From Ciona savignyi (Eukaryota > Chordata > Ascidiacea > Phlebobranchia > Cionidae), in assembly GCA_000149265.1 (NCBI GenBank), contig CH002976.1, positions 56,802 to 120,801 on the forward strand: DNA of 64,000 nt. The letters are read 5' to 3'. Within the stretch, counting starts at the first letter, position 1, and each line of letters begins with the position of its first letter. The notes beneath the pieces are model-generated. The model searched no databases. It was given only the letters and a program-made list of their open reading frames with translations, and was not told the DNA's origin. Position numbers and translations under genes: made by a program. This document shows positions 36,501 to 47,432 of the stretch, one piece after another.

Positions 36501-39500
36501 TTATGTCCTTCAAAAAGGCACTTAGCAGACATCGCCTGTTAAAGTAATGGGTTGAATTACCACAACAGCAACATCTCAATTCTATACAACACACTACAAT
36601 AGCTTTGGCAACTGAAGCATGGACGCAAGTTTAAAGTAACCTTAGAAAAATACTTTAATGTAATTTCCTCATCTTCTAGGATATAAATGAAACATCAATC
36701 AATTATATTATGATATTAGAGTGTGGATATTAAGCTATTAGAGTGTAGATAATCAAAGAAGAAATTAATTCACATATTATTAAATCTATACCATTGGGTT
36801 GACGGAATGTTAAGCGGCTTGCTTAGGTGCACAGTAATTATGCACTCGAGTTGCTAGAGCTATTACAGTTTGTGGATAATCAGAGTAGTTTTCAATTTGT
36901 ACGACTTTTAGATACCACTGGGTTGGGGCAATGTAAAATGTCTTGCTCATTTGCAGTAATAAACCTTATGCCCACATTTGAATTGCACGAGNNNNNNNNN
37001 NNNNNNNNNNNNNNNNNNNNNNNNNNNNNNNNNNNNNNNNNNNNNNNNNNNNNNNNNNNNNNNNNNNNNNNNNNNNNNNNNNNNNNNNNNNNNNNNNNNN
37101 NNNNNNNNNNNNNNNNNNNNNNNNNNNNNNNNNNNNNNNNNNNNNNNNNNNNNNNNNNNNNNNNNNNNNNNNNNNNNNNNNNNNNNNNNNNNNNNNNNNN
37201 NNNNNNNNNNNNNNNNNNNNNNNNNNNNNNNNNNNNNNNNNNNNNNNNNNNNNNNNNNNNNNNNNNNNNNNNNNNNNNNNNNNNNNNNNNNNNNNNNNNN
37301 NNNNNNNNNNNNNNNNNNNNNNNNNNNNNNNNNNNNNNNNNNNNNNNNNNNNNNNNNNNNNNNNNNNNNNNNNNNNNNNNNNNNNNNNNNNNNNNNNNNN
37401 NNNNNNNNNNNNNNNNNNNNNNNNNNNNNNNNNNNNNNNNNNNNNNNNNNNNNNNNNNNNNNNNNNNNNNNNNNNNNNNNNNNNNNNNNNNNNNNNNNNN
37501 NNNNNNNNNNNNNNNNNNNNNNNNNNNNNNNNNNNNNNNNNNNNNNNNNNNNNNNNNNNNNNNNNNNNNNNNNNNNNNNNNNNNNNNNNNNNNNNNNNNN
37601 NNNNNNNNNNNNNNNNNNNNATCAGCGTCGCTGTCGACAAACAGCTTCATGTTGAATAATTCTCGAATTTCCTTATGATAAAAGACCAGGATTCCTTCAA
37701 ATAGAACGACATCGCAGCGGTGTAGAACCTCATAGCTGTCTTTTCGTCTGCAAAGTATGGTGGTTGTCAGTGACCTGACGGTTGTCAGTGACTTGGCCGT
37801 TGCCAGTAACGTGGCCGCTGTCAGTGATGGATAAGTGATATGGCATGTACAATGCTGCAATGTGCTTCAAAAAGTACAGTGTTACAATCATAGGACTTTG
37901 CCAGAAACGATGGGGGGCGAAAATTTATATGACTTCATATTAATGAGTGTGCTGTCATAAAACTAACTGCTTACGGTAAACGGACGCAATCCTTTTGAAC
38001 CTGTGTTGCACAGGTTTACTGACATAGTAAACGAGCTACTCAATTTATTGAAAAAGAACGAAAACATCGAAAAACCAACTACACAATAAACACAATCCTT
38101 ACGCAAAGGTATTTTTTCGTTTCGCGTTGGCAGACACAAATGTGTTTATCAGAGCTTGTCTGTCTAATTTGTCCACTACTTCTTGATGCGTACAAACAAT
38201 GCAAACGTGGTTAAGTCGTTTTTGTGTCATTGTGTACGAAGATACGTCTTTACTGGACGCAATGTACGAATCTATTTTTTTACTTGCCGATTGCTTTTTA
38301 GACATGTTGCATAACTGACCACTGTGGGACTATAACATTTTATTTTTAATTTCCAGAGATAATAATATCCTGCTGTGCTATAGTCAGGATAAAAGGTCAC
38401 TTTTTTTTGTATTGCGCTTTGATAAACAAGGTATGACGAAAAGAAACGACTGTATCAATCACGTTCTTGGCTCAATGCCAATCAGCAAACCGTTTGTCTG
38501 CCAGTGTGACGCAACAATTAGACAGATTAAATTATTACAATCTCTCGTTTCAGGCCTTCGTGCAACATTTGTGAACACTTGTCACGATTTTATTGGTTCA
38601 TTTTACGCTCGTGTACAGCTAGTATTTGTTATCCCTGTTCGCTGTTATTGTTGCAACTGTTTGTTAGACAAAAATGGAAGCAGCGAATCAATTTGGATGT
38701 TTAGCGTAACTTTGTCCAGCTGAGTGTTTCTGGACGCGTTGATTGCATTGCAGTATTTTTTTTGCGTAATATTGCAAATGCTATGCAGTTTACCATAAGG
38801 AACAATAAGGAAATACAACTGTTAATAACGTTTTTCTCTCTACGCACAAAGACACAGGAAATTCATTAAACGTCTGAACAAGCAGACTGATTGCGATGTC
38901 GAACCTACGCACTCTACATTTCATAGGCTTGTTTAACATTTGAAGTTACTCTTCACCACTGCTAAAGAGATGACAACTTAATTAAATTTCATTGTAATCT
39001 CCCCGAGCGCGTGCGGTTCGCCGGCCGGGCAAGCCCGAGCGCCGATCAAAGGATTACGTCTTAGCGCATCGAGTCGGAGTTATGTTCGAAGGCGCCGCGG
39101 ATGTGCGTAGTAGCATTGTGGCACCCGACGCTGTTATCGTGTTGTTTTCTCTCTACGATGTTAGTACAAATTATAACAAACATGCAGAACAAATCGTTAA
39201 AAAAACATGGGGCCATAAAAACAAAAAAACATGGGGGGCGGTTAAAAAAACATGGGGGGCGGGCAAACCTTAAAATCATGGGGGGCCTCGCCCCCCGGCC
39301 TCCCTGGAAGTCGGCGCCCATGGTTACAATATCAATTATTACGTCAGCATTTTTAATATTTTTTTAAAGTTTGCACCCTTGCTTAAAAACTGTTGTGAAT
39401 TAAAGGTGAACAGATAATCTACTTGAAATGACTTGAATTTAAATTCTAACATTATTACTATAATGATGCTGTTATTATGTTAAGTGTGTTTGAGGTGACT

Positions 39501-42500
39501 GTATTTGGACGACTTATTAGATACAAAATCTTATGACCACAGTCGAGTTGCTGGTGCTATTACAGTGTGTGAATAATCAGACATGACTTTCAATTTTGAC
39601 GACTTATTAGATACTACTGGGTTAAAGCAATATAAAGTGGCTTGCTAAGGTACACAGTAATACACCCCATGCCCACAGTCGAGTTGCTGGTGCTATTACA
39701 GTGTGTGGATAATCAAACATGACTTTCAATTTTGACGACTTATTAGATACTACTGGGTTGGAGCAATGTAAAGTGGCTTGCTCAGGTGCACAATAAAACA
39801 CCTCATGTCCACAGTCAATTTGCTGAACTATTAAAGTGTATGGATAATCATACATTATGTTTATGTAAGCCATCAAATAACACTGAATTAAAGCAATGTA
39901 AAGTGGCTTGTTTGGTTATACAGTTATACACCTCGTATATACCGACAATTGTTATCGAACCACTTAGAGATTGCGCATCTGACTCATTAACATCCTGTTT
40001 TAATAATTTGAATACTGTAATTTTGTCTATTGTGTGTGCTTATGTAATAAGGTTTATTTTGATTCAGATGCATTAAAGCAATAACTGCAATGTGCATTAA
40101 AATTAAGTATTTTTTATCAGAATTGTAATTTTTAGAATACTTTGAACTTGTGATTGCGTGTTAAAAGTCTGCTCTATAGCAGGGTCAAAAATTCGCGCGA
40201 GTAACAATTTCGTGTTTACTCCAGTGAAGCACACAGTGCGAGTAAAAATTACCCTTGCAAATAAAAAAACTAATGTTTACCGTCACCGTTTTCTATTTAA
40301 CTGGCGTATAGGAAATTAAAAAACAAATCCATATCATTGCAACCAGTTTTATTATACACTTGGCGCGTAATAATACTGGAGTCTATAATAACTTCTTTTA
40401 CTTGCATAAAAAATTTAATCATGTTACTGGTAGAACTTCCACACGCGATTGAATTCTTACTCGCCCAAAATTTAATGGATTTTTGACCCTGCTATATGCT
40501 AAGTAGGCTTGTGGTTAAAGATGGTGGTTATAATCACGCAGGTGTTAAGTTCGACCTTTACCCTAATGTGCGGTTATGTCCCTAGGCAAGGCACTTAAAT
40601 GCTGTTGCCTCCAATGGATTGTTTAAAAATTAAACTTAGAATATCGCACGCAAAGCAACACCGCTGATAACCAGACCTTAAGCACAAGGTTATCTTGACG
40701 ATTACTTGTGTTATAACTAGGGCTGCGAATTAACGGTTAGTTTAAAAAATGGTTAACTGATGTAACAATAATCGGTTAACCGTTTGTATTTGTATTGCAT
40801 AGCATTGACGCATACTACAGATGTCAGACAGGTATTTCACGATAGAAAAGCGAGCGTTTTAACAACCAACAAACAGATAGGAGTTTAAAAAAAAAACGGT
40901 TCAATGTTAAAAATCGGTTAAACAGTTAAAATTTGACATGCCGGTTAACCATAAAAACGGTTTACCGTTAATTTTTTGCACCAATAGTTAGAACGACTGA
41001 TTTTGCTCCCACTGATGGGATATGTCAGGAGTATCTAATTAAAACAGATTGAAGAATCGAAAAAACTTACCTTGTGTGCGTTTTAAAATCGTAATCTGGA
41101 ATTTTGATCGTTTTTCCTGTCACAATGTCAAGTATCGTAGCTTTCATCAATTTGGTGTCAAATGCCTCTGTGGGGAAAATGGTTGATATTGGTTGAAATC
41201 TTCTATGAGGACATACTTTTAGGTAACATTCAGGGTAACTTTGGTGCAAATTAAGCTTGCAGCCTTAACTGTTATTACCATGGGTGGGCATGGATAACAG
41301 AATTGCTAATTCAAAATTATACAGATAACGTTAAACATATAAGAATATACTTTTAGATAACATTCAGGGTAACATGGGTGCAAATTTAGAAACTTGCACC
41401 CGTAACTGTTATCCCATGGGTTGAATCAAAATTGCTTTTCGAAATTATACCGATAGATATATATTATTGATTTGTCTTCCAAGCAACAAAAGAATGGGAA
41501 TTTTTTTTTTAAATCAATAGAAAAATATAGCTTAAACTCACACAAAACAAAATACTGATAATTGTTGGATGTTTTATTTTAAATTAGATCACACAAGTAA
41601 GTATGCTTGTATTTAAATGGTTTAATGTTAGTTTTTTTTAAATTTGATTTGTTTTTTTTCTGGGACCTGTTTTTTGTTAAATTTCTTTACGGTAAAACTT
41701 TTATTTTCTGATAGCCTTGACTCACATTAGAAAACTACCGCACCATTAACCAAGGTATTTATACAAGCCTACACTCGAGAATTCGCAATCACACACGACC
41801 GATTTCTCCTAATTTCCCACTACCAATGCACAAAATAAACAAGGCGAATATTAAAATAGAATCCAAGTGTATTTAGTCTATTAACTTTTTACCGCCGTGT
41901 TACCTTTTTTTACAATGTTTCGTGAAATCTATACAGTTCACAAATACCATGTTTAACCATGCACAGAAAGAAAAAACATCTATTATATAATAGGATAGGA
42001 TATTCATGTTTATCTCCTAAAATAGGAAAACCAAGGGTGTTAACACTTTGGCAATCGTCAGATCACCTCACGCCTACCGTCGGGTTACCAGTGCTATTGC
42101 AGAGTGTTGTGTATGATTCACATGTTCCTTTAATTTGGTAGAACCCATTAATCCGCTGGGTTCAGGCAATGTCCATTAAGTGCCTTGCCCAAGGACACAA
42201 CCAACTAGCTAGCTACCAGTTTTGAACCTTTAAACTTTCGGTTAAAAGGCGTCGCACTAAACCAACAGAATAACCGGTCGTACACTATTTAGGTAGTGTT
42301 TCACAAATTTATAAATTATTAATCGAGTCTTTACTGAATTAGGTCAGTTAACCAGTTACATGTGAAATATATAAAAACAAATTAATTTAGTAGGTAGCTT
42401 TTTGGTTTAAAGCCTTTACATAGGTTGTACCCTTTGGTTTAACATAGACATTCTTTAAGTATATACTATATATTCTTCTCATCAACTCAATATACACTTG

Positions 42501-44916
42501 AGCATTATGTATATCCGGTTAAAGAGTATCTATATTTAACCACAATGTGCTTTTTTATGGACTTTGAACTGAGACATTTAACTTAAACATATACCATTAC
42601 AACACAATTGAACAGCTTCAGTGCTGGTAACCCAATGGTTTGATAAGTTATCTGGTGATTGCCAATGTGATAACTTCCCCTTTTTCTATGGGTGGGGCAC
42701 CCCCAAGTCCCCCATTTTTTGGACTTTGAACTGAAAATAAAGAACGCCTCAAACTTATACAACTCACTGCAATATATTTGGTAACCAGTAACCAGACGGT
42801 GGTTGCAAGGTAATCTGGCGATATGATAAATTGCAATGTGTTTTACCATGGGATGAAACATAAACATTCTATTTTGACCAAGAGTTCTGCAAATTTTAGG
42901 GCTTTAATAAACATTCTATTTTGCTAAGCAGTTGTCCAATTTTTAAAAGCTATATTACACATCCTATTTAGCTTTGGAGTTTCCCCATTTTTAGTACTTT
43001 AATAAACATAATTTTTGCTCTGCTTTTCTCTATTTTCGAGCATATAATAAACATCTCATTTTGCTTGAGTTTTCCAATTTTCAGGAATATAATAAACATC
43101 CTATTTTGCTTGAGTACTCCAATTTTCAGGACTATAATAAATATCCTATTTAGTTCTGGGAGTTAGCCAATAGACAATTTTCAAAGCTATTAATATATCT
43201 ATTTTGCTAAAAAGTTCGCTATTTTTGAGGCTATAATAAACAACATATTTTGCCCTAGAGTTTTCCAATTTTTATACAACCTATTTTGCTTGAGTTCTTC
43301 AAATTTTAAGGACTATAATAAACATCCTATTTAGTTCTGGGAGTTCGCCAATTTTTGAACCTATAAATATACCTGGGTGGTCGAAGTTATACTGGCAGCA
43401 TTCAGCGAGTTTAATCTCATCCTTGGACAAGCTTTTGTAGAAATTATCTTGGCTGATAATTGCCACTTTTTGGGCTCCTTTGATGGCTGAACTTTCCCCA
43501 AGTAATTCGATAATCTTCTGACATACTGAAGTCTGGAAAATATTGTGTTGTTTTATATTACGCTAGGAGAATCTGGGTTTATCTCTTTTATAAAAAGAGA
43601 AAAAATGTTGGAATACGAAAAATCACCAGATTGCATTAGGAGCACCATTGGGTAGGCCTCGCTAAAAGGAGGGAAAGCGGGAAGGAGGGAAGAAGGGAAA
43701 CTGCTCACTAAAATGACTTGAAACTAATTTGAACCCATCCCTAAACACCAGTCTCAACCCCAAGACTAACGCTAACTCTAGCCCCATGTTTAAAACTAAC
43801 CCTAATGTCATAATCTTTATTTTAGCATGCAGTTTCCCTCCTTCCCACTTTTAGTTTCCCCCCATTGGGTCCCGTACGGAAAGTACGTCAATTTTCGCCG
43901 AGATCTCGAGTGTGCACTCGCCAAATATTTAAGTGTGCAGTGTGCAAACGTCCAAGAATGCACACTTCAAGTGTGCACACAATCTCCTTTTTATAACTGT
44001 TTTACCAAAATCTTAAAAAACATAGTATTCTATCCTCAATCTTTCGTGTCCGTCAGCTAACATATCTATCTACATAACTAAAAATGTACGGAAAGTAAAT
44101 TACCCGAGGTCCAGTGGTAGGTTTAAGTTTATTGGAATTTATACGATGTTTATACTGCCAGCTCGCAAGCGTGTGTGAAATTACCCAAGTGTGCAAAAGA
44201 CGCAGGAAAAAAAACTCGAGTGTGCAGCTGCCGTACTTTCCATACTGGCATTGGGTTATTGGAGCTATTGCAATGTGTTGTGTATGATTTACACGTTCGT
44301 TTAATTTGTTAGAACCCATTAACCCGCTGGGTTTAGGCAATATCCGGTGCCTTGCCCAAGGGCACAACTGACTAGCTAGCGACCAGTTTCGAAACTAAAA
44401 CCTTTCGGGTAAAAGGCGACGCACTAAACCACCAGACTAACCAGTCAGATTATACTTCTTCTACTGGACGGTGGGCATGTGATACTTTGTATAGCCAGCA
44501 ATACTACTTTCTGCAGTAACCCCAGATGCAAAAAACCACCCATAATAACAATAATAAACTCAAACATTAATATTAAGTGTAAATGTGTATTAAAAAACAC
44601 TAACAGAGCACAAAGTTTAAGCAAGACAAATAAAAATGATTTTTTTAGGAAAAGAACTTAATAAATCAGCCGGAAAATCAGGCATTGAAGAGCCATAACA
44701 AATGTACGTGATAAGATTTATAAACAAAACAACAGACACCGATCGGTATTTCCCGTGACGTCACAAAAAGTGCAAAACAAATTACGTCACGACACGTAAT
44801 ACTGACGTACTAACCTTCCCCGACGAGGTTCCGCCGGATACTCCGATAATGAATGGTCGTTCACGGTTGGTCTCGGTAGCTGGCATTTTCACTGCGCACT
44901 TACAACCGGCTGACAT
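33581..44916 (-). CDS. UCK: Uridine-cytidine kinase, 7 exons
   Basis: Phosphorylates uridine and cytidine to UMP and CMP in the cytosolic pyrimidine salvage pathway. Exons read on the minus strand: 44916-44815, 43532-43373, 41167-41071, 37747 to at least 37621 (runs into the N gap), 36291-36194, 34532-34484, 33822-33581 (stop). All visible junctions are GT-AG and phases agree. Exon 1 ends in the P-loop [10 protein letters not shown]. Exon 2 has [10 protein letters not shown] and ends FDHP. Exon 4 has [12 protein letters not shown] and [10 protein letters not shown]. Exon 5 has RDITDRG and [12 protein letters not shown]. Exon 6 has [14 protein letters not shown]. Exon 7 has [13 protein letters not shown]. 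About six codons (family sequence TRLSRR) are hidden by the gap, giving roughly 297 residues against 261-277 in human UCK2 and UCK1. The extra length is an NGH-rich tail. A second Met lies at codon 11; I chose the first. The family is certain; UCK1 versus UCK2 cannot be decided. Confidence 0.95.
33662..33770 (-). repeat. 18-bp coding repeat in UCK exon 7
   Basis: In-frame units encode NGHQAN or close variants about five times, making a Gly/His/Asn-rich tail after the kinase fold. Confidence 0.9.
33880..34172 (-). mobile_element. SINE, full length, UCK last intron
   Basis: Complete but with more substitutions than the 29-kb copy. It lies 58 bp upstream of the UCK last exon. A second worn head (34176-34260) abuts it. 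Confidence 0.85.
34540..35840. other. UCK intron 5, mostly unique AT-rich DNA
   Basis: Only a SINE scrap near 34625-34670 and a satellite scrap near 35640. Nothing else is supported. Confidence 0.55.
35848..36125 (+). mobile_element. SINE, near full length, UCK intron 5
   Basis: Head GGCCGGTTACGCGTCGCC (A-box part shortened), body and short tail. It ends 69 bp from the UCK exon 5 donor. Confidence 0.85.
36371..36640 (+). mobile_element. SINE, old
   Basis: Recognised by the repeated head (AGCTGAAAGGTGGTAAGATC, then AATTGAAAGGTTGTGGAATC) and AATGGGTTGAATTACC. Two heads suggest one copy inserted in another. Confidence 0.55.
36785..36991 (+). repeat. 136-bp satellite cut by the 629-N gap
   Basis: Two units run into the N gap in UCK intron 4, so the gap is probably filled in part by more of this array. 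Confidence 0.78.
37764..37832 (-). repeat. 18-bp intronic repeat next to UCK exon 4
   Basis: About 3.5 units of GTCAGTGACTTGGCCGTT. It begins 17 bp upstream of the exon 4 acceptor. Confidence 0.8.
37889..39322 (-). mobile_element. hAT-type DNA transposon remnant in UCK intron 3
   Basis: It is flanked by a perfect 8-bp duplication, GTTACAAT (37881-37888 and 39323-39330). The ends are loosely inverted: CATAGGACTTTGCCAG on the left, and CATGGGCGCCGACTTCCAG reading inward from the right. On the minus strand, 38305-38099 encodes a hAT-type transposase C-terminus. The right 350 bp are GC-rich with repeated ACATGGGGGGC. At 1.43 kb it lacks most of a transposase gene. It lies about 140 bp from UCK exon 4. 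Confidence 0.72.
38099..38305 (-). pseudogene. hAT transposase C-terminal fragment
   Basis: The last part reads [19 protein letters not shown] followed by a [17 protein letters not shown] ending. This matches the usual hAT C-terminal layout: R-L, hydrophobic helix, LD, LI..FA..KARKK.F. The catalytic DDE segments and the BED finger are absent from the surrounding element, so this is a relic that could not act alone. Confidence 0.5.
39536..39935 (+). repeat. 136-bp satellite, three units, UCK intron 3
   Basis: Units at 39536, 39665 and 39800 share GAGTTGCTGGTGCTATTACA and TTAGATACTACTGGGTT. Confidence 0.82.
40179..40492 (-). mobile_element. MITE family GCAGGG, copy 2, UCK intron 3
   Basis: Ends GCAGGGTCAAAAATT and ATTTTTGACCCTGC, flanked by TATA at 40175-40178 and 40493-40496. 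A diverged copy of 9105-9425 in opposite orientation. The superfamily is unclear; 4-bp duplications argue against hAT. Confidence 0.8.
40505..40725 (+). mobile_element. SINE relative, very diverged
   Basis: Shares the layout of the family: TTATGTCCCTAGGCAAGGCA, ATAACCAGACC, TTGACGATTACTTGTGTTA. Confidence 0.45.
40718..40984. mobile_element. Possible hAT-like MITE (TAGGGCTGCGAATTAACGG)
   Basis: The left end TAGGGCTGCGAATTAACGG and the right end, reading inward TGCAAAAAATTAACGG, are imperfect inverted repeats with several internal CGGTTAAC motifs. I found no clean target duplication. It lies in UCK intron 3. Confidence 0.38.
41990..42282 (-). mobile_element. SINE, full length, UCK intron 2
   Basis: Tail AATAGGATAGGATATTC on the left; head with AAACTTTCGGTTAAAAGGCG on the right. 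Confidence 0.87.
42595..42860 (+). mobile_element. SINE fragments, two worn body pieces
   Basis: 42595-42690 and 42745-42860 both match the SINE body (GGTAACC, TGGTTGCAAGGTAATCTGG, GATTGCCAATGTG). Confidence 0.45.
42850..43365. repeat. About 54-bp AT-rich tandem repeat abutting the UCK exon 2 donor
   Basis: Units contain TATAATAAACATCCTATTTT, GCTTGAG and CCAATTTTCAGG. The array ends within about 10 bp of the exon 2 splice donor. Confidence 0.8.
43654..43862 (+). mobile_element. GGAGGG MITE with duplication CATTGGGT, in UCK intron 1
   Basis: CTAAAAGGAGGGAAAGCGGG through CCACTTTTAGTTTCCCCC, with CATTGGGT at 43646-43653 and 43863-43870. The right-hand duplication is shared with the adjacent 380-bp MITE. 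Confidence 0.82.
43871..44248. mobile_element. 380-bp hAT-type MITE, copy in UCK intron 1
   Basis: Ends CCCGTACGGAAAGTACG and (reading inward) CCAGTATGGAAAGTACG, flanked by 8-bp CATTGGGT at 43863-43870 and 44249-44256. Both subterminal regions carry repeated AGTGTGCA motifs, like transposase-binding repeats of hAT elements. Very similar to 50110-50489. Confidence 0.85.
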
Positions 44917-45939
44917 GTTACGACTAATGGTGAACACGCGTTCACAACAAAAGTACCTCGTGTCAGTGTTACCAATATGATTTCAAATGCAAGGGATCAT
45001 GAACTAACCTTTTTTTCTGGAAACACTGTTTTATAATTAGTTAGTTTATTTTTATGCTCCTTCGATACAATAAAGAAGAATAGAACAATTATTTTAAATT
45101 AAGGAGACAGGATAAAACGGCAAAATTACAGTAGTTAAAATACGTCAGTGACTAGACACATTACAAGTTAGGCTATAATTGCCAATTTCAGTCGTTTATG
45201 GCCTTAAATTGGAATCATTTAAAGTAAACTGATTAGTTGTGCAGCAAATCGTAAAAGTATGAGTTTCTTTCGAATCCGCAAAGAACAAATTTTGATTTTA
45301 CTCCCTTTTGCCTGCGTCACGCTGATGGCAGACATGTCCTGGCGCCAGATTATTGGTGGAAATGGTTGTTTAAACGTGATGAAACTTCAGTAATTATCAC
45401 CAGCCTGCTGATAGTTGTAAAATTGGTCCCTTTTCGGCATATTTAGCGTTATTCCCTATATATCCGAACGGAAAAGAAATATTTACTTTAATTTTTAGGA
45501 ACGTTAAAGATGTAGATAAATAGAATTAAACTAACCCATTAAACTCAGGAACATCTGGTAATAAGCATAATTCTCTTTTATTTGTAAGGAAATTGTATAT
45601 CCTAATGAATAAAATGAATTAGGAAATGAACAAATGACTCGACATACCCCAAGTGACCACAGGAAATCCTCTGTATAAAATACATAAGTAAATAATAATA
45701 CACTATCACCAGGTTTATAAAACAACTAAAAGGTTTAAACTAACACGTATCGAGAGTGAATTTAAATACAAGCAAAAAAGATTCGGAAACCCCATAACCA
45801 CCATGAACCGTTTTTAGGGAAATCACCTAACACTCGACCGCCATCAACCAGTAATCCATCTGCTATAAGGTTGCATAATACAAAGAATTAAGTAAACTAT
45901 TAAGAACTTTTTAGGCTTGAGCCAATATGTATTAGTATA
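44917..45939. other. UCK upstream region
   Basis: The first 150 bp upstream of the ATG are less AT-rich and hold a CCATTAG just before GTCGTAAC-ATG, a possible 5' acceptor. No TATA box is obvious. Confidence 0.4.
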
Positions 45940-46112
45940 GGGTAGGATATTCTTGTTTATTCCCGTGAATGAAAAACCCAAGGGTGTTAACACACGGGCA
46001 ATCGTCATATCACCTCGCGCCCACCGCCGGGTTACCGGAGCTATCGCCGTGTGGTGTATGATAGACACGTTCCTTCAATTTGGTTGAACTAATTAATTCG
46101 CTGAGTTCAGGC
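45940..46112 (-). mobile_element. SINE, head missing, upstream of UCK
   Basis: Tail and body are clear (AACACACGGGCAATCGTCAT); the tRNA-like head is absent. Confidence 0.78.
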
Positions 46113-46358
46113 AATCACACTAGGTTAACTTCCACTAGGCCTGTAAATATAATTCAGCACAGGCTATTTTTTACCATAATTTAAAGCCATATCGCTTTTC
46201 CTTAATGTAATATCTCTAATTTTTAAAATGGGCGATTTAAGTTCACTAAAACATGTCTAAACATGGAGAATAACCAATTAATAGACCTCTATGCTCGGCA
46301 GGATGTTACGAACGGTGTTATTCTAGTCATGGTATTAAATAAATGTTTTGCTTGGTAA

Positions 46359-46504
46359 TGTAACGTTCGTCGCATTCCTTTTGTTTATTACTTGATTGCC
46401 TTAATTTGACGCGCGGGCGCCTTTGCCGCTGCGGCGCACTGTATAAAAGATTGTGTTTAATGCAAGAGGAGAGAATAAAAACTGCCACTATACGATTCGC
46501 TACA
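46359..46504 (+). repeat. 5' LTR
   Basis: Contains a TATA-like GTATAAAAGA and a downstream AATAAA, consistent with promoter and polyadenylation functions of an LTR. Identical to the 3' copy. Confidence 0.88.
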
Positions 46505-46646
46505 TTGGTGCTGTGACCAGGATATGATCGTGTAGTGGTTAGTACTTCACATTGGTGCTGTGACCAGGATAGGTTCGTATAGTGGTTAGTACTTTACGTT
46601 GTTGATGTGACAAACCAGGTTTTGATGCTTATATTTTATTAAGACG

Positions 46647-47432
46647 ATGGAAGAGACGTTGGAGAGGGTGCTGGAGTCAATTTTCAGCCGATATGTGCCA
46701 TTAGAAACATTTTCTGGGGAGAACAGATGGGACGAATTTTCAAAACGATTTGAAAGCTTGGCAGTGTGTTACAGCTGGTCTGCAAAAGAAAAGGGCAGAC
46801 GATTAGCCGCCTCGCTTTCTGGAGAGGCGTTGTTCGTGCAGGCCCATCTGCCCAAGGATCAACAATATTGCTACGTGTCGCTATGTGAGGCACTGAATCA
46901 AAAATTTGGCCACGTGTATAGTTGTCAAAAATCCAGAACACTGTTGCACACAGCACAGTTACAACCGGGAGAGAAGCTTGCCGACCTTGGTTCGCGTTTG
47001 CAACAATTGGTGGTAAGAGGTTACCCGAAGTTGCCAAAAAGTAGCCAAGAGGAATTGCTGGTAGACGCATTCATTAGATGTCTGCCTGATGAGCTGGACC
47101 GAGTTATTGTTGGGATGAGAAAGGTTCGTTCCTTAAAAGAGGCGCTCCACGTGGCTATGGAGGTGAGCGACCACAAAGAATTACGTCATGTTCGGCCAGT
47201 TTACCACGATGTTCCCTTGACAACAAGAAACTATGAAATGACTTTAGAAGAGGCGCACGATATAGTGAAAGAGGACGACCAAGATGTCGAGTTCGATGTC
47301 GAGTCGCCGATAAATCATGTAACCGAGAAAGTGACTGCGGTTCAGCCAAGATTGGGAGAGGTGCACGAAAGTATGGAGCATGCTGACGATGCGGTACAAG
47401 TTAAAGGGTCGTACAACCGGGGCAATTGCTGA
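46647..47432 (+). other. Gag-like region of the LTR element fossil
   Basis: The region resembles the capsid part of Ty3/gypsy Gag proteins: an FSG...W..F motif near the start, a helical body, and an acidic C-terminal part. It lies between the leader and a second open stretch (47380-47835, other frame) that I cannot identify. Treated as a fossil part of the element, not a host gene. Confidence 0.7.

Larger units (their letters stand above)
43575..44451 (-). mobile_element. SINE split by two nested MITEs, UCK intron 1
   Basis: The 3' part (about 43575-43653) matches the family at AATCACCAGATTGC...CACCATTGGGT. The body and head resume at 44249 with CATTGGGTTATTGGAGC and end near CAGTCAGAT at 44451. 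Between them lie the GGAGGG MITE and the 380-bp MITE. Confidence 0.75.

Noticed and set aside
36827-37860. Long open frames across the N gap
   Set aside because: Most of each is unknown sequence; only 37621-37747 on the minus strand is real coding (UCK exon 4).
38412-38723. 103-codon plus-strand frame
   Set aside because: Lies within the hAT remnant, opposite to its transposase orientation, with no recognisable motif.
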